Shown: positions 25,590-34,087 of the stretch, piece after piece
Layout of the letters: every line of letters starts with the position of its first letter
How positions within the stretch are numbered: position 1 is the stretch's first letter
Origin: JAFGJQ01 sp964495075
Lineage (GTDB): Bacteria > Planctomycetota > Phycisphaerae > UBA1845
Length of the DNA: 64,000 nucleotides
Direction of reading: 5' to 3'
Assembly: GCA_964495075.1 (NCBI GenBank)
Contig: CAZBUJ010000017.1
Span: forward strand, 1-64,000
Position numbers and translations under genes: made by a program
The notes under the pieces: model-generated
The model's database searches: none
What the model saw: only the letters and a program-made list of their open reading frames with translations
Told to the model about the DNA's origin: nothing

Positions 25590-28526
25590 TCATGGCCGGT
25601 CAAAGTGTACACGCCCCCCATCCGCGCGAAGCGTGGGTGACGGACGCGCGGGCGGTGAACACCCCTGTCCCGAGTGCGGGTACGCCGCCGGCAACGGGCC
25701 CGCCGGCGTTTGCCCTCCCTCGACAACCTCGAGAACAACCTCCACCGGGTCACTCGCTCGCAACCCGTCGATCACGTAGAAGCAATACTCGTACTCACCG
25801 GCGCGATCCGGCGCCACGCCCTCGAGAATCGTCCCGTAGCTGTGGTCGGGGCGAAGGCCCGGCGATCGCGCACTCCATCGGTAGATCAGCGGCTGCCCCT
25901 CGGGGTCCGTGCTGCGTGATCCGTCCAAACGGAACGTCTTTCCTGCGACCACCGTCACATGCTCGTCGGTAACCGCCACGGGCCGCAGGTTCTGCCGGCG
26001 GATCGCTGCGGGGATCTCATGGCGGACCAGTGGCGTCTCCTGTCCCGACGGCTTGAGGCTTGTCCGTATGGGATACACGCCGCGCGTCGTCTCGCCGCGA
26101 TAGAACGCCTCGTTGAAGTCGGTCAGGCACAGCCAGGCAAACTCGGTCTCCGCACCGCTGACGATCTTCACCAGCAGTAGCCCCTCAACCCGCCAGACGT
26201 TCGGCGTAAAGGCCGTGTCGTATTGCGCATAATCCCGGTCGCGCATGGCACCACCGAACGGGTTCCAGACGGGAAACCTGCCTTCGACCTCGTCCGTCTC
26301 GGGATCGTCCCAGTCCTCATCCGTCTGATCGGGGATGCGAAACGCCCCCTCCGGGTCGGTATGCCCCATGAACTTCGGCCGATCCGCGAAGTACTTGGCG
26401 ACGGCATCCCCCGATCGGGTCTGTGCCGCGTGATAGACGTAAACCGCCGCGTTCGGCAGCGGCCGGTCCTCCGCGTCGAACACCTGGATGATGTGCTCGC
26501 GCTGCGGTATCAGCCGGCCCTGCACCCCCCAGAAGCGCTGCCCCCGCCGGCCGCGAAAGTGTTGAACTTCGCCGGCGTGCGCCGGGTGCAGCCACAGGTG
26601 CACCCCGTCCATCAGCGGCGAGTACCCCACCGCGCAGGGCACGTTCATCGCCGCCGGATACGATAGGATATCGTCGCCCTGGACAACCGGGAGCAGGGGC
26701 GAGCCGGCGTAGTCCTCGCCCTGCGCGTCCTTCAAAAACACGTTGGCGGCGCGCACGGGATAGCCGTACAGATCGGGCAGCGCCACGCAGGTGTGCCCAT
26801 ACTCGTGCAGAATGGCCGCATCGACCGCCATCGCGTTGACCGGCTCGCGCACGGGAAACCCCCCGTCAAACCACGGGTTGGCCTTCTCCCAGGGTTGCTC
26901 GTGCCATTCCGCTCCCTCGATGGACGCAAAGAATTTGTCGGAACGCAGCGCATCCTCGATACCGTGCGGCGTAGTGGTCGGCCCGATGGTCTCGCGCAGC
27001 AATACGTTGAACCGATCGCACTGCGCGTTGATCCAGTCGAAGTGGCAAAACGAGCCGACATGATTGATCCGCCGATCGTTGTACCAGGCCTCCAGCCGGC
27101 TTTCGTCGTAAGCCCACTTCATCGGCCGGGCGATGTTGAGTTCACAACGCTGGTTGTTGGCCTCGCAGATCTCCTCCACGCGATCGTCCGGATCGAGCGT
27201 CACCCGGACCCACACCGGATCTCGCGGCCACGGCCACGCGAAACGAACCTCGCCGGGCGCTCGCGGCGGCAGGGCCGCGTCGATCGTCGTCTCCTCGCGG
27301 AGGACCGCCTGCTCGTCGGCGTCCAGCCGGTAATTGCGGTTGTGATCCGGGATCAACTCGAAGCGCACGATCGCACCGGCCGGCGCGTCCTGGTAGCCGA
27401 AATTCGCGAAATGCGCGACCGACTCCACGCGGTCGCCCGGCTCCGGCATGTTCTTGATACGATCCACCTCATAGCGGGGCAGACGCTCGACGTATTGCAG
27501 CACGAGGTCTGGCCGCTCGGGCGAGATAACCTCGACATCGTAGGCGTCACGCATGCCGCGGAACTCCGCCGTCAAGGTACAGCGGCCGACGGCGTGGCCC
27601 GTCGCCATCCCGTTTTCGTCAACGGTCGCAATCGCCTCACCCGACGTTCGCCAGGTGATCATCGGCTTGGCGTCGAAGTCGGCCCACTGGCCATAGCGTA
27701 CGGCGAAATCCGTGATGTATTCGAACTTCCCGCCGATCCGGGCCAGCAGTCCGAATTGCTTCTCATGCCCCGCGACGACTCGCCGATCGGACGGCACGCG
27801 CAGGGCTTCGGGCGTGATCTGGATGCCGGTGTACGGCGCGGTCCGGAAGAAGTCGCGATACACGATGGCCTTCTGACCTTCGCGCCCCTCCGCGTCGAGG
27901 CGCCGCCGAAAGATCAACTCGTCCATCACGGCGTCGGACGACGCGTGGCCGATCCATGCCCGACTGTCCGACATCGATGCGGGATCCAGGAACGTGTTCC
28001 CGCCCGCGACGGGCCCTGCCACCGCGATCCGATCGATCCACAGTGGCAGCCCCAACGGCTTACCGTTCTTCGGAAACCACGCGATCGCCACGTGATGCCA
28101 CTCGCCAGCCTTCCAATTGGAGACGTCGGCCCGCGACACGGTCACCTTTTCCGGCGATGCCATCACGAACCGCAGCATCCCCGTCGCGGCCTTCTCGACC
28201 AACAGGCCGTCACGCTCCGGCTCGCCGATCCGCAATATGCGGTGCGTTGAGCGGTCGTCACCATCCCAATTCGGCTGAATCCAGAACCCGATGTACCCGC
28301 TTTCTTGTTGCAAGAGCGGGTTCTCGATCGCAAGCTCCCGTTGAAGGTCGACGCCTTCCCCGGCCGTGCCAGGCTTGGCCGGCAATCCGTCCGCGGGCCG
28401 CGGCAGGGGCACGCCGTTTGCGATCTCTGCATTCGTGAACCACGTCCCGACGGCAATCGGCTCATCCGCCGCCTGGGCAGACCATGAGATCCCCAAGACC
28501 ACGGCCAATGAGATCGCAAGCTTCAT
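25590..28526 (-). CDS. Secreted LamG / Big_2 / CARDB protein with an M6-like zinc peptidase motif
   Basis: This is a 978-residue protein. ATG 28526 starts a clean signal peptide (KLAISLAVVLGISWSAQA); the upstream ATG at 28565 adds unlikely sequence. Domains in order: LamG-like lectin (about 60-230; WHHVAIAWFPKNGKPLGLPLWIDRI), Big_2-like (about 285-345), CARDB-like (about 350-470; DDRVEEICEANNQR), a region with HEYGH at 574-578 followed by TCVALPDLYGY, an Ig-like part (IIQVFDAEDRPLPNAAVYVYH) and a C-terminal PKD-like domain (FRLDGSRSTDPEGQPLIYRWS). HExxH followed by LPDLY resembles the zinc site of M6 (immune inhibitor A) peptidases. It heads the GH51 operon, so it may process or bind cell-wall glycoprotein; activity is not proven. 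Confidence 0.72.
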   Translation of the reverse strand: MKLAISLAVVLGISWSAQAADEPIAVGTWFTNAEIANGVPLPRPADGLPAKPGTAGEGVDLQRELAIENPLLQQESGYIGFWIQPNWDGDDRSTHRILRIGEPERDGLLVEKAATGMLRFVMASPEKVTVSRADVSNWKAGEWHHVAIAWFPKNGKPLGLPLWIDRIAVAGPVAGGNTFLDPASMSDSRAWIGHASSDAVMDELIFRRRLDAEGREGQKAIVYRDFFRTAPYTGIQITPEALRVPSDRRVVAGHEKQFGLLARIGGKFEYITDFAVRYGQWADFDAKPMITWRTSGEAIATVDENGMATGHAVGRCTLTAEFRGMRDAYDVEVISPERPDLVLQYVERLPRYEVDRIKNMPEPGDRVESVAHFANFGYQDAPAGAIVRFELIPDHNRNYRLDADEQAVLREETTIDAALPPRAPGEVRFAWPWPRDPVWVRVTLDPDDRVEEICEANNQRCELNIARPMKWAYDESRLEAWYNDRRINHVGSFCHFDWINAQCDRFNVLLRETIGPTTTPHGIEDALRSDKFFASIEGAEWHEQPWEKANPWFDGGFPVREPVNAMAVDAAILHEYGHTCVALPDLYGYPVRAANVFLKDAQGEDYAGSPLLPVVQGDDILSYPAAMNVPCAVGYSPLMDGVHLWLHPAHAGEVQHFRGRRGQRFWGVQGRLIPQREHIIQVFDAEDRPLPNAAVYVYHAAQTRSGDAVAKYFADRPKFMGHTDPEGAFRIPDQTDEDWDDPETDEVEGRFPVWNPFGGAMRDRDYAQYDTAFTPNVWRVEGLLLVKIVSGAETEFAWLCLTDFNEAFYRGETTRGVYPIRTSLKPSGQETPLVRHEIPAAIRRQNLRPVAVTDEHVTVVAGKTFRLDGSRSTDPEGQPLIYRWSARSPGLRPDHSYGTILEGVAPDRAGEYEYCFYVIDGLRASDPVEVVLEVVEGGQTPAGPLPAAYPHSGQGCSPPARPSPTLRADGGRVHFDRP

Positions 28527-28685
28527 CACGTTTCGTGCCTCGATGGCCCGTGCGCTGTTCCACACCCCGCCTTATCGCCCACAAGTTCACTCGCGGAGGT
28601 CGGCTCGAGATCAGGGGACTCCGCTGCCGGCGGCCGCCATTCGCTGCGCACCGGCTGCTCCAGTAGATACCATCCGATCGACTCC

Positions 28686-30248
28686 TTACAGAAACGGGCT
28701 AATGTGCCGGCCAAAGTGATCTTGCAGGCGGCGATGATACTCGTCTTCGTGGCGCCCCAACACGGCGAGAAGCCGATCGCGGAATAACGGCTGTCCGTCG
28801 GAGGTTTTCGCGCTCAGCACGGAGCCGAACGTCACATGACACACCTGGCGCGCATCGAACTCATCCAGCACGGCGGCCAGGTCCTCGTCGCGCAGCACCT
28901 CAGGTGAGGCGACCCGTGCGGGATCCGCGTTCACCTGATAACTCTGCTTGTCCGTTGCGTACGACTGCCTGCTCAACGTGAGGATCTCACGGAATAGATC
29001 CGGTGCCACCCCGGCGACAACCCGGAGGGCTTCAAGGTAGCTCGTGCCGGCCGTCTTGACGTGAACCCCGTCCCCCGCCAGCTCCGCCACGATTGGATAG
29101 ATCTTGAACTTGTCGCTGCCGGAATGCAGGCTGATCTTGTACCCACCAAAATGGCGGGTCAGCAGCACATGCCGCGCGAACTCCGCGCGAAAACGGGCAA
29201 CGTCCCCGACATAGTCGACGCCCTTGTAGAACTCTCCCACCAGGCGTGGTGCGAAGCTGTCCAGTTCTACGCCCAGGCGCTTGAGTTCGGACGCGACAAA
29301 GAAGTGCTCCGCGATCGACGTGGGCGCCGCGGTTTCGTCGATCGACAGCTCGAAAGCAAATGACGCGCGGGCACGCCGACTCAGGAGACACTGGTACATC
29401 CTTGCCGTCTGCACGAGGGCACGGCCGTATTTGACCGCGGCCCGCAGCATCGCGTCGGCCGTGATCTCCAGCCGCAACGTCTCGCGCTCTCCGGCCAGCA
29501 AAAACGCTCGATCGGCGTAGGCGCGCCGGCAGTCGTCGGGCGATGATGCAAGCATATCCCAGGGCAGAATGGCGTACCGGTCCGCCAGTACATCCCGCGT
29601 CGCGCCGTCGGCGGTGTCATCCACCCAGGGGCGGGGGTCAACCGTGTACATCGTGAATCCGGCCGCCTCGGTTCGAGCGACGTGCTCGGGGCTTCGCAGA
29701 TGATCCGCGTCCGCGGCATAGCCCTCCCGGTAGCCCATTTGGAGAACGCCCCACATCGCGTCGTCCACCACCTCGTGCGGCGCTCGCCCAGACCGTGACA
29801 TCTCGCGGATGGACTGCTGTGCCAGAACGGGAAAAACGTCATGCCCCCGGATCGCCGCCACGTGCCCGGGCGTGGCCAGGCCGAGGCGATCGCCCATGCC
29901 GATCGACGGCCCCCGCCGGGGAACCACCGGCTTCAGGGCGGGGATGCGGGAACGCAACAGTCGGGCATTGTGCGGTGAGAGTGGGCACCGCTTCGCCCAT
30001 ACGCTCGCCGCGGTGACCCGCTCCGCCGGCGCCGCCCCGTCGTACGCCGCCAGATGTGCCTTGTCCTCCGACATCACCAGCAGATGCTTCGCGGAACCTT
30101 GACGCACCAGCGCGTGCGCCACCCGTGCCCAGACCGTCAAGGAGGCGGGGTACGCGCGAACGCCCAGCGCCGCACAGATCGGCTCAAGCTGTGCTTGCCG
30201 CAGCGCCTGCATCACCCGGTCTTCGGTGATGTTGGCCAGAGACCCCAT
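28686..30248 (-). CDS. uxaE: Tagaturonate epimerase (UxaE family)
   Basis: This is a 520-residue cytoplasmic enzyme. UxaE converts D-tagaturonate to D-fructuronate, letting galacturonate carbon enter the glucuronate branch and then KDG. ATG 30248 (MGSLANITEDRVMQ) follows GGAGGTCGAGTTG at workable spacing; an earlier start at 30284 was set aside. Family signatures include GPSIGMGDRLGLATPGHV near the N-terminus and ISLHSGSDKFKIYPIV. The gene lies 159 bp upstream of the LamG/peptidase gene on the same strand, so it may head the arabinan operon. Its promoter carries CCTA/TAGG palindromes (listed separately). No frame damage is visible. Confidence 0.88.
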   Translation of the reverse strand: MGSLANITEDRVMQALRQAQLEPICAALGVRAYPASLTVWARVAHALVRQGSAKHLLVMSEDKAHLAAYDGAAPAERVTAASVWAKRCPLSPHNARLLRSRIPALKPVVPRRGPSIGMGDRLGLATPGHVAAIRGHDVFPVLAQQSIREMSRSGRAPHEVVDDAMWGVLQMGYREGYAADADHLRSPEHVARTEAAGFTMYTVDPRPWVDDTADGATRDVLADRYAILPWDMLASSPDDCRRAYADRAFLLAGERETLRLEITADAMLRAAVKYGRALVQTARMYQCLLSRRARASFAFELSIDETAAPTSIAEHFFVASELKRLGVELDSFAPRLVGEFYKGVDYVGDVARFRAEFARHVLLTRHFGGYKISLHSGSDKFKIYPIVAELAGDGVHVKTAGTSYLEALRVVAGVAPDLFREILTLSRQSYATDKQSYQVNADPARVASPEVLRDEDLAAVLDEFDARQVCHVTFGSVLSAKTSDGQPLFRDRLLAVLGRHEDEYHRRLQDHFGRHISPFL

Positions 30249-30272
30249 AAAACAACTCGACCTCCGAGTGAA

Positions 30273-30301
30273 TATTAACGGCAACCGCCTATTAGGATCA
30301 A
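30273..30301 (-). promoter_or_regulatory. Sigma70-like promoter of uxaE
   Basis: On the - strand TTGATC (30301-30296) and TTAATA (30278-30273) are separated by 17 bases; the -10 lies 25 bases before the ATG at 30248, leaving a leader of roughly 20 bases with GGAGGT in it. It sits in the only AT-rich patch in front of uxaE. Confidence 0.55.
30288..30296. promoter_or_regulatory. Operator-like palindrome 1 of uxaE (CCTATTAGG)
   Basis: CCTA-T-TAGG is a perfect 4-1-4 palindrome located between the -35 and -10 hexamers of the uxaE promoter. A related site (30328-30340) lies with its centre 42 bases upstream, about four helical turns, which suits cooperative binding by one regulator on the same face. 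The regulator is unknown. Confidence 0.45.
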
Positions 30302-30327
30302 GACCGTTGTCGTATTCACCACAACTG

Positions 30328-30340
30328 GCCTAAACTAGGC
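30328..30340. promoter_or_regulatory. Operator-like palindrome 2 of uxaE (GCCTA-AAC-TAGGC)
   Basis: This is a perfect 5-3-5 inverted repeat sharing the CCTA/TAGG half-sites of the palindrome inside the uxaE promoter. It lies upstream of the -35 hexamer. The shared half-site is the main reason to treat both as one regulator's sites. Confidence 0.45.
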
Positions 30341-30637
30341 AACTTAACGCGGCGTCGCCGTTCCCGGCCTTGACCGTGGCTATAGATCGATAACCGAGCT
30401 AACAATTGGCGAGACGCCCCACCAGCGTCCGACCGCGGGCACCGCCGCCCCGTCGAGCGGGCCGATCGAGGAGGCGGCCGGGCCACCCCAACCGAAAAGG
30501 AGTTCCGCTCGCGGGTCAACCCGTGCCTCGAGCACCCGCCGGCGCTCTCCGCCACGCCGCCGCCACCGGGCACCGCTCCGGCCGAACGGGCTCGTGGGAC
30601 GCCCGACCCCTCGTGCCTCGACCGCGGGGACGACCGC

Positions 30638-31867
30638 TCATATGCGTTCCATCGCGTCACGCAGCACGGCCGTGGCGATGCCACGGATCAATGCTTCCTC
30701 GCCGGCCTGCGCCGCCACCACCTTGATGTCCCGCGAGTAATGGTCGAAGACGTCACTGGCGAAACGCCTTTCGGCGGCTCCGATCAGATACTCGGGGCTT
30801 TGTGCGATGACATAACCGGCCAGAATGAGCATGTCCGGATCGTAGCAGTTGATCGCGATCGCCGTTGCGCGACTCACGAAGTCTGCCAGGAGTTCGCGAA
30901 TCTCCAGCGCGTACCGATCGCCTTCGGCCATCGCCCGCCCCAAGTGACTGACGACCTCCTTCGGGGTATCGTCAGGCTTGACCCATGTTCGGAGGATCGA
31001 GTCCGTGCCCTGCTCGATGTCATCCCGGATTCTCGCGGCCAGCGCCGGGCCGGAAGCGAACGTCTCCAGGCACCCGCGGTGGCCACAGCCGCATGGCGGG
31101 CCGTTGGGGTCGAAGATGATGTGCCCGATCTCCCCGGCGCGATTGGTGGCACCCAAGGCCAACCGACCGTTCTCCACAATGCTCGCCCCGACGCCATCGG
31201 CGAAATTCAGAAGAACGATGTTTCGGGCGACGCCCGTCGGCAGCAGACTGATCTCGGCGAACATCCGAACCCGCGTGGTGTACACTTTCACGCGCACTCG
31301 GAACCGCTCCTGGAGCATCTCCCTCAACGGCACGCTGTGCCAACCCATAGGACTGGAAAGCTGAACGATGCCATCCGGCGAAATCGCTCCGCTCACCGTC
31401 GCGCCGATTCCCAGCACGCTCTCCTCGGCCACCGCATGCTTGCTCAACAGGCCTCGAACACCGATCTCCACCAGATCGACGACACGATCCGGCGAATGAT
31501 CGTCATCCACCGGGGCACGCAGGCCCTCGATGAGTGAGCAGTCAAAATCGAACAACCCGATAAAGATGGCGCTGGGACCGATTTCCACTCCGACCGCAAG
31601 CTGCGCCCGCGGGCGCAGACTGACGATGATGGGCTTGGCTCCTCGTCTCGTACTCTCGCCCCGCTCTTCCGTGATCAGCTTCTTTTCCCGCAGACGCCCG
31701 ACGATGTAGCTCGCCGTTGAACTGCTCAAACCCGCGAGTTGGCACAGCTGGGCTTGCGAAAGACCGCCGTGCTGCCGCAGCAGCGATATGACAAGCCGCT
31801 CGTTACGCAATCCGGCGTTCTTGGAATCGATCGGAGCCGGGTGTGGACTGGGTCGATGGCCGCGCAT
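30638..31867 (-). CDS. ROK-family transcriptional regulator
   Basis: This is a 409-residue DNA-binding repressor of the NagC/XylR/Mlc class. Residues about 22-70 form a MarR-like winged helix (LLRQHGGLSQAQLCQLAGLSSSTASYIVGRL). The ROK sugar-kinase fold begins near residue 90. The zinc site is intact: ExGH with His249 (GEIGHIIFDPNG) and CGCGHRGC (Cys259, Cys261, Cys266). The kinase phosphate motif is degenerate (VEIGPSA in place of DxGGT) and the usual catalytic ND pair is replaced (YTTRVRMF), so it should sense a sugar but not phosphorylate it. It probably controls neighbouring glycan genes and itself through the palindrome at 32121-32141 (inference). Confidence 0.9.
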   Translation of the reverse strand: MRGHRPSPHPAPIDSKNAGLRNERLVISLLRQHGGLSQAQLCQLAGLSSSTASYIVGRLREKKLITEERGESTRRGAKPIIVSLRPRAQLAVGVEIGPSAIFIGLFDFDCSLIEGLRAPVDDDHSPDRVVDLVEIGVRGLLSKHAVAEESVLGIGATVSGAISPDGIVQLSSPMGWHSVPLREMLQERFRVRVKVYTTRVRMFAEISLLPTGVARNIVLLNFADGVGASIVENGRLALGATNRAGEIGHIIFDPNGPPCGCGHRGCLETFASGPALAARIRDDIEQGTDSILRTWVKPDDTPKEVVSHLGRAMAEGDRYALEIRELLADFVSRATAIAINCYDPDMLILAGYVIAQSPEYLIGAAERRFASDVFDHYSRDIKVVAAQAGEEALIRGIATAVLRDAMERI

Positions 31868-32119
31868 GCTTCGTTCGCTTCACTCCTCAATCGGCCGCCG
31901 CCGACACTAGCCGAGGGTGGACCGACCCCATCGGCTACGTTTGGTCATCGTCCGCCAGGGTTTGTTGACATCTCAGATGCGAGAGCCGTCCCGCATGGGC
32001 GGTTCCGACGGCGACCCCGCCATGAGCCCCCCGCGGTGCTCGGGCCAAGCCGTATATTTCGCTCAGCCGACGATTTTGGCCGGCAGTTGGCATCAATAGC
32101 TCAGCCTGCACCTTAACAT

Positions 32120-32148
32120 ATAGTAAATGGTGCACTTACTAAACTCAA
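32120..32148 (-). promoter_or_regulatory. ROK gene promoter with a ROK-type operator in the spacer
   Basis: On the - strand TTGAGT (32148-32143) and TACTAT (32125-32120) are 17 bases apart. The bases between and across them form TAGTAA-N9-TTACTA (32121-32141), with partial inner symmetry, so a bound repressor would cover the promoter. AT-rich outer arms around a variable centre are usual for ROK regulators such as XylR, Mlc and NagC. The site lies about 250 bases before the ROK start codon, so it could be autoregulatory. Confidence 0.55.
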
Positions 32149-32638
32149 TTGCGGAACATTGAACGCCCTCAGTTTTGCCGCCGCGATTCACTCAGGCTGC
32201 GAGATGTCTTGGCCGGGAGGCGGAACGTCCGGTCGCCACGGTCTGCGCCCTCGCCTTGGCGAGCGCCGGCCGACATGCCGAGGCGCGAGACGGATGCGAT
32301 CCGACGCACCCCGAGGCTTCGTCGGCCTCGCCAGCCGCGTTCAACCCGCGCCGCCCGGCGGGCCGGTTATCGGCCCGCGTGGCACGCGCAAGCGATCCCG
32401 ACAACCACAATGACCGTTCCCGCGCCACCCGGTGTGGCGGCACGGGCCAAACAACCCCGGCGGGTCCGGTCGTCCGAAAAGAACCGAGCCTCGAATGTAT
32501 TCGACGGCAACCGTGCCCGAATCTCCCCCGATTGGACGTCGGGTGAGCCGGCCGTATCGGCCCCTGATGAATCTCTCATAACCAGCTCTAAACTATAGCT
32601 TTACGACGTAGTGCAATCGCTTCGCATACCCGTCCTAC

Positions 32639-32651
32639 GATAGTAACTATC
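32639..32651. promoter_or_regulatory. Perfect palindrome in an AT-rich island
   Basis: GATAGT-A-ACTATC is a perfect 6-1-6 inverted repeat in an AT-rich patch of otherwise GC-rich intergenic DNA. No adjacent hexamer pair with good spacing was found, so its role is open; a regulator site is likely. Confidence 0.35.
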
Positions 32652-32902
32652 TATAACACAGCACCTTATGGTACATGCCGCCTGCGGGACGGCCGCAGCC
32701 GGGCGCTGTGATCAGCCGGCGTACAGGGTTTCCATTATAAAGTACTTTCTCACAGTTGGTTATATCGGTTCCCGCTCCCCGCTCGGCCCCGTGCAGAGGC
32801 GGTCACCGAAGACCGGTTAGCATGCCGCAATACGGCGCTACAGCCACCTTTGAGACCGTCACGGAGGCCGCCAAATTAAATGGCCAAGTACCGAGTAATT
32901 AC

Positions 32903-32932
32903 TTGCGTTCCGAGGCCGGGGTGCGTTATGAT
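32903..32932 (+). promoter_or_regulatory. Candidate promoter of the PEP-CTERM gene
   Basis: TTGCGT (32903-32908) and TATGAT (32927-32932) are separated by 18 bases and face the gene at 33139. The palindrome AGTAATTACT (32894-32903) touches the -35 hexamer. The leader would be about 200 bases. Confidence 0.4.
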
Positions 32933-33138
32933 GCGCCTACACGACGCAGCGTCGTGCGGTGGACTCTCGGTGCCCCGCCCTCGCGTGTGCGGGGTAAGAC
33001 AAATGGCAATGTGGTTCGGCGGGCGATTCGGTCGCGTGGTGTCCCGTCGAACGCAGTTCCCGCCAACGCCTGCGACACGAGCGGTCGGCGGGAGACGGGC
33101 CAAGTGGCAAGGGAAATGGCTCAGGAAGGAGGATAGGA

Positions 33139-33735
33139 ATGCGTTGGCTATTGGTTTTCCCACTGTTGGTGGTGAGTGCGGCGTATGCCGACAGCATCTA
33201 TGAGAACCCGATGGACGGAGGGGCAAGCGGCTGGGGTTGCGACATCAGCGTGGTGAGCGAGGGCATTCGCACCTTTACCCGCGCGCACAACTTCAACGAT
33301 GCGGCCGGAGGCTACTGGTACTGCAACACCTACACCGGCCCGGTGGACGTCAGCGAAGCCCCAGAGTTTGAGGTGGACGTTCGCTGGCACCAGGAGGGGA
33401 CGCACGCCTACGAAAACGCGTACGTCGCACTCCGACTGGGAACGTACGACGTCGATTTGTATGGCGAGTACTTCCGCGACCCGATTTTTCTCGTCGGCAC
33501 TCTTCCGCCGGGCAGTGTCGGCGATACATGGTACCGCGTCAGTTTCGACCTGAGCGATGCGGACCTTCACATGGACCGTTCGGCGTTCGACGGCTTTGAG
33601 TTCTACGGGCTTTTCGCCGACGATGCCCCGTTTGCCGACTACGTCGACTTCGACAATGTGGTCTTCACGCCGGAGCCGGCTGCACTGTGCCTGCTGGGTC
33701 TTGGCGTCGTGATGGTCGTCCGCCGTCGTCGGTAG
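33139..33735 (+). CDS. PEP-CTERM sorting domain protein
   Basis: This is a 198-residue exported protein with an excellent ribosome site (AAGGAGGA) and a signal peptide (RWLLVFPLLVVSAAYA). The body is beta-rich and resembles the N-terminal jelly-roll of other PEP-CTERM proteins. The C-terminus is a textbook sorting tag: PEPAALCLLGLGVVMVV followed by RRRR, recognised by an exosortase that cleaves at Pro-Glu-Pro. Such proteins usually end up in extracellular matrix. No exosortase gene is in the window. No enzymatic motif is visible. Confidence 0.85.
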   Translation: MRWLLVFPLLVVSAAYADSIYENPMDGGASGWGCDISVVSEGIRTFTRAHNFNDAAGGYWYCNTYTGPVDVSEAPEFEVDVRWHQEGTHAYENAYVALRLGTYDVDLYGEYFRDPIFLVGTLPPGSVGDTWYRVSFDLSDADLHMDRSAFDGFEFYGLFADDAPFADYVDFDNVVFTPEPAALCLLGLGVVMVVRRRR

Positions 33736-34087
33736 GGTTCGCATCGCCAGGCTGCCCGCCGAGGAGTTGTTACGCCCGGCAAGGGCGCGCGCGCATGGTC
33801 CAGCCTGCGGCGCCGGCGAAAGTACGGCGATGGCCGTGTCTGGCAGCGCAGGCGTCGGGTTGAGCATGCTCGTGTCACGTGATCGTGTCGGACGCCGCCG
33901 AACGTGTACCGCGTCCAGCGGGAACGCAGTTTCCATGCGGGATGGGCCTGCGCTAATCCCGGCGTTGTCGATGACGGCGACGCCGGCGAGGCGTGGATGG
34001 TCCATGAGTGAGTGCCTCGCTTAGTAACCACGGTGTGCCCGCCGGGCCCATCGAAACAGGCAATGGATGCCAGAGGGGCGAATCACG
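33736..34087. other. Intergenic gap
   Basis: This is a 352-bp stretch between the PEP-CTERM gene and the papain-like gene. I see no convincing ORF, promoter or terminator in it. AGAGGGGCGAATCACG at its end is the ribosome site of the next gene. Confidence 0.6.

Larger units (their letters stand above)
30249..30637. other. Intergenic region between uxaE and the ROK gene
   Basis: This 389-bp stretch has an AT-rich part (about 30250-30345) carrying the uxaE promoter and two palindromes, and a GC-rich part (30350-30637) next to the end of the ROK gene. I see no credible ORF or clear terminator in the GC-rich part. Confidence 0.6.
31868..33138. other. 1.27-kb intergenic region with divergent promoters and palindromes
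   Basis: This region separates the leftward ROK gene from the rightward PEP-CTERM gene. It holds the ROK promoter/operator (32120-32148), an AT-rich island at about 32570-32770 with palindromes (GATAGT-A-ACTATC at 32639-32651; AAAGTACTTT near 32741), AGTAATTACT at 32894-32903 and a rightward promoter (32903-32932). ORFs in 32150-32560 and elsewhere are arginine-rich and not convincing. I see no tRNA or known RNA structure. Confidence 0.55.

Noticed and set aside
23806..25779. 657-codon rightward frame opposite the GH51 and esterase genes
   Set aside because: Arg-, His- and Pro-rich shadow of confirmed leftward genes whose catalytic residues are intact.
26793..28250. 485-codon rightward frame opposite the LamG/peptidase gene
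   Set aside because: Antisense shadow of a gene with clear signal peptide and domains; no start signal.
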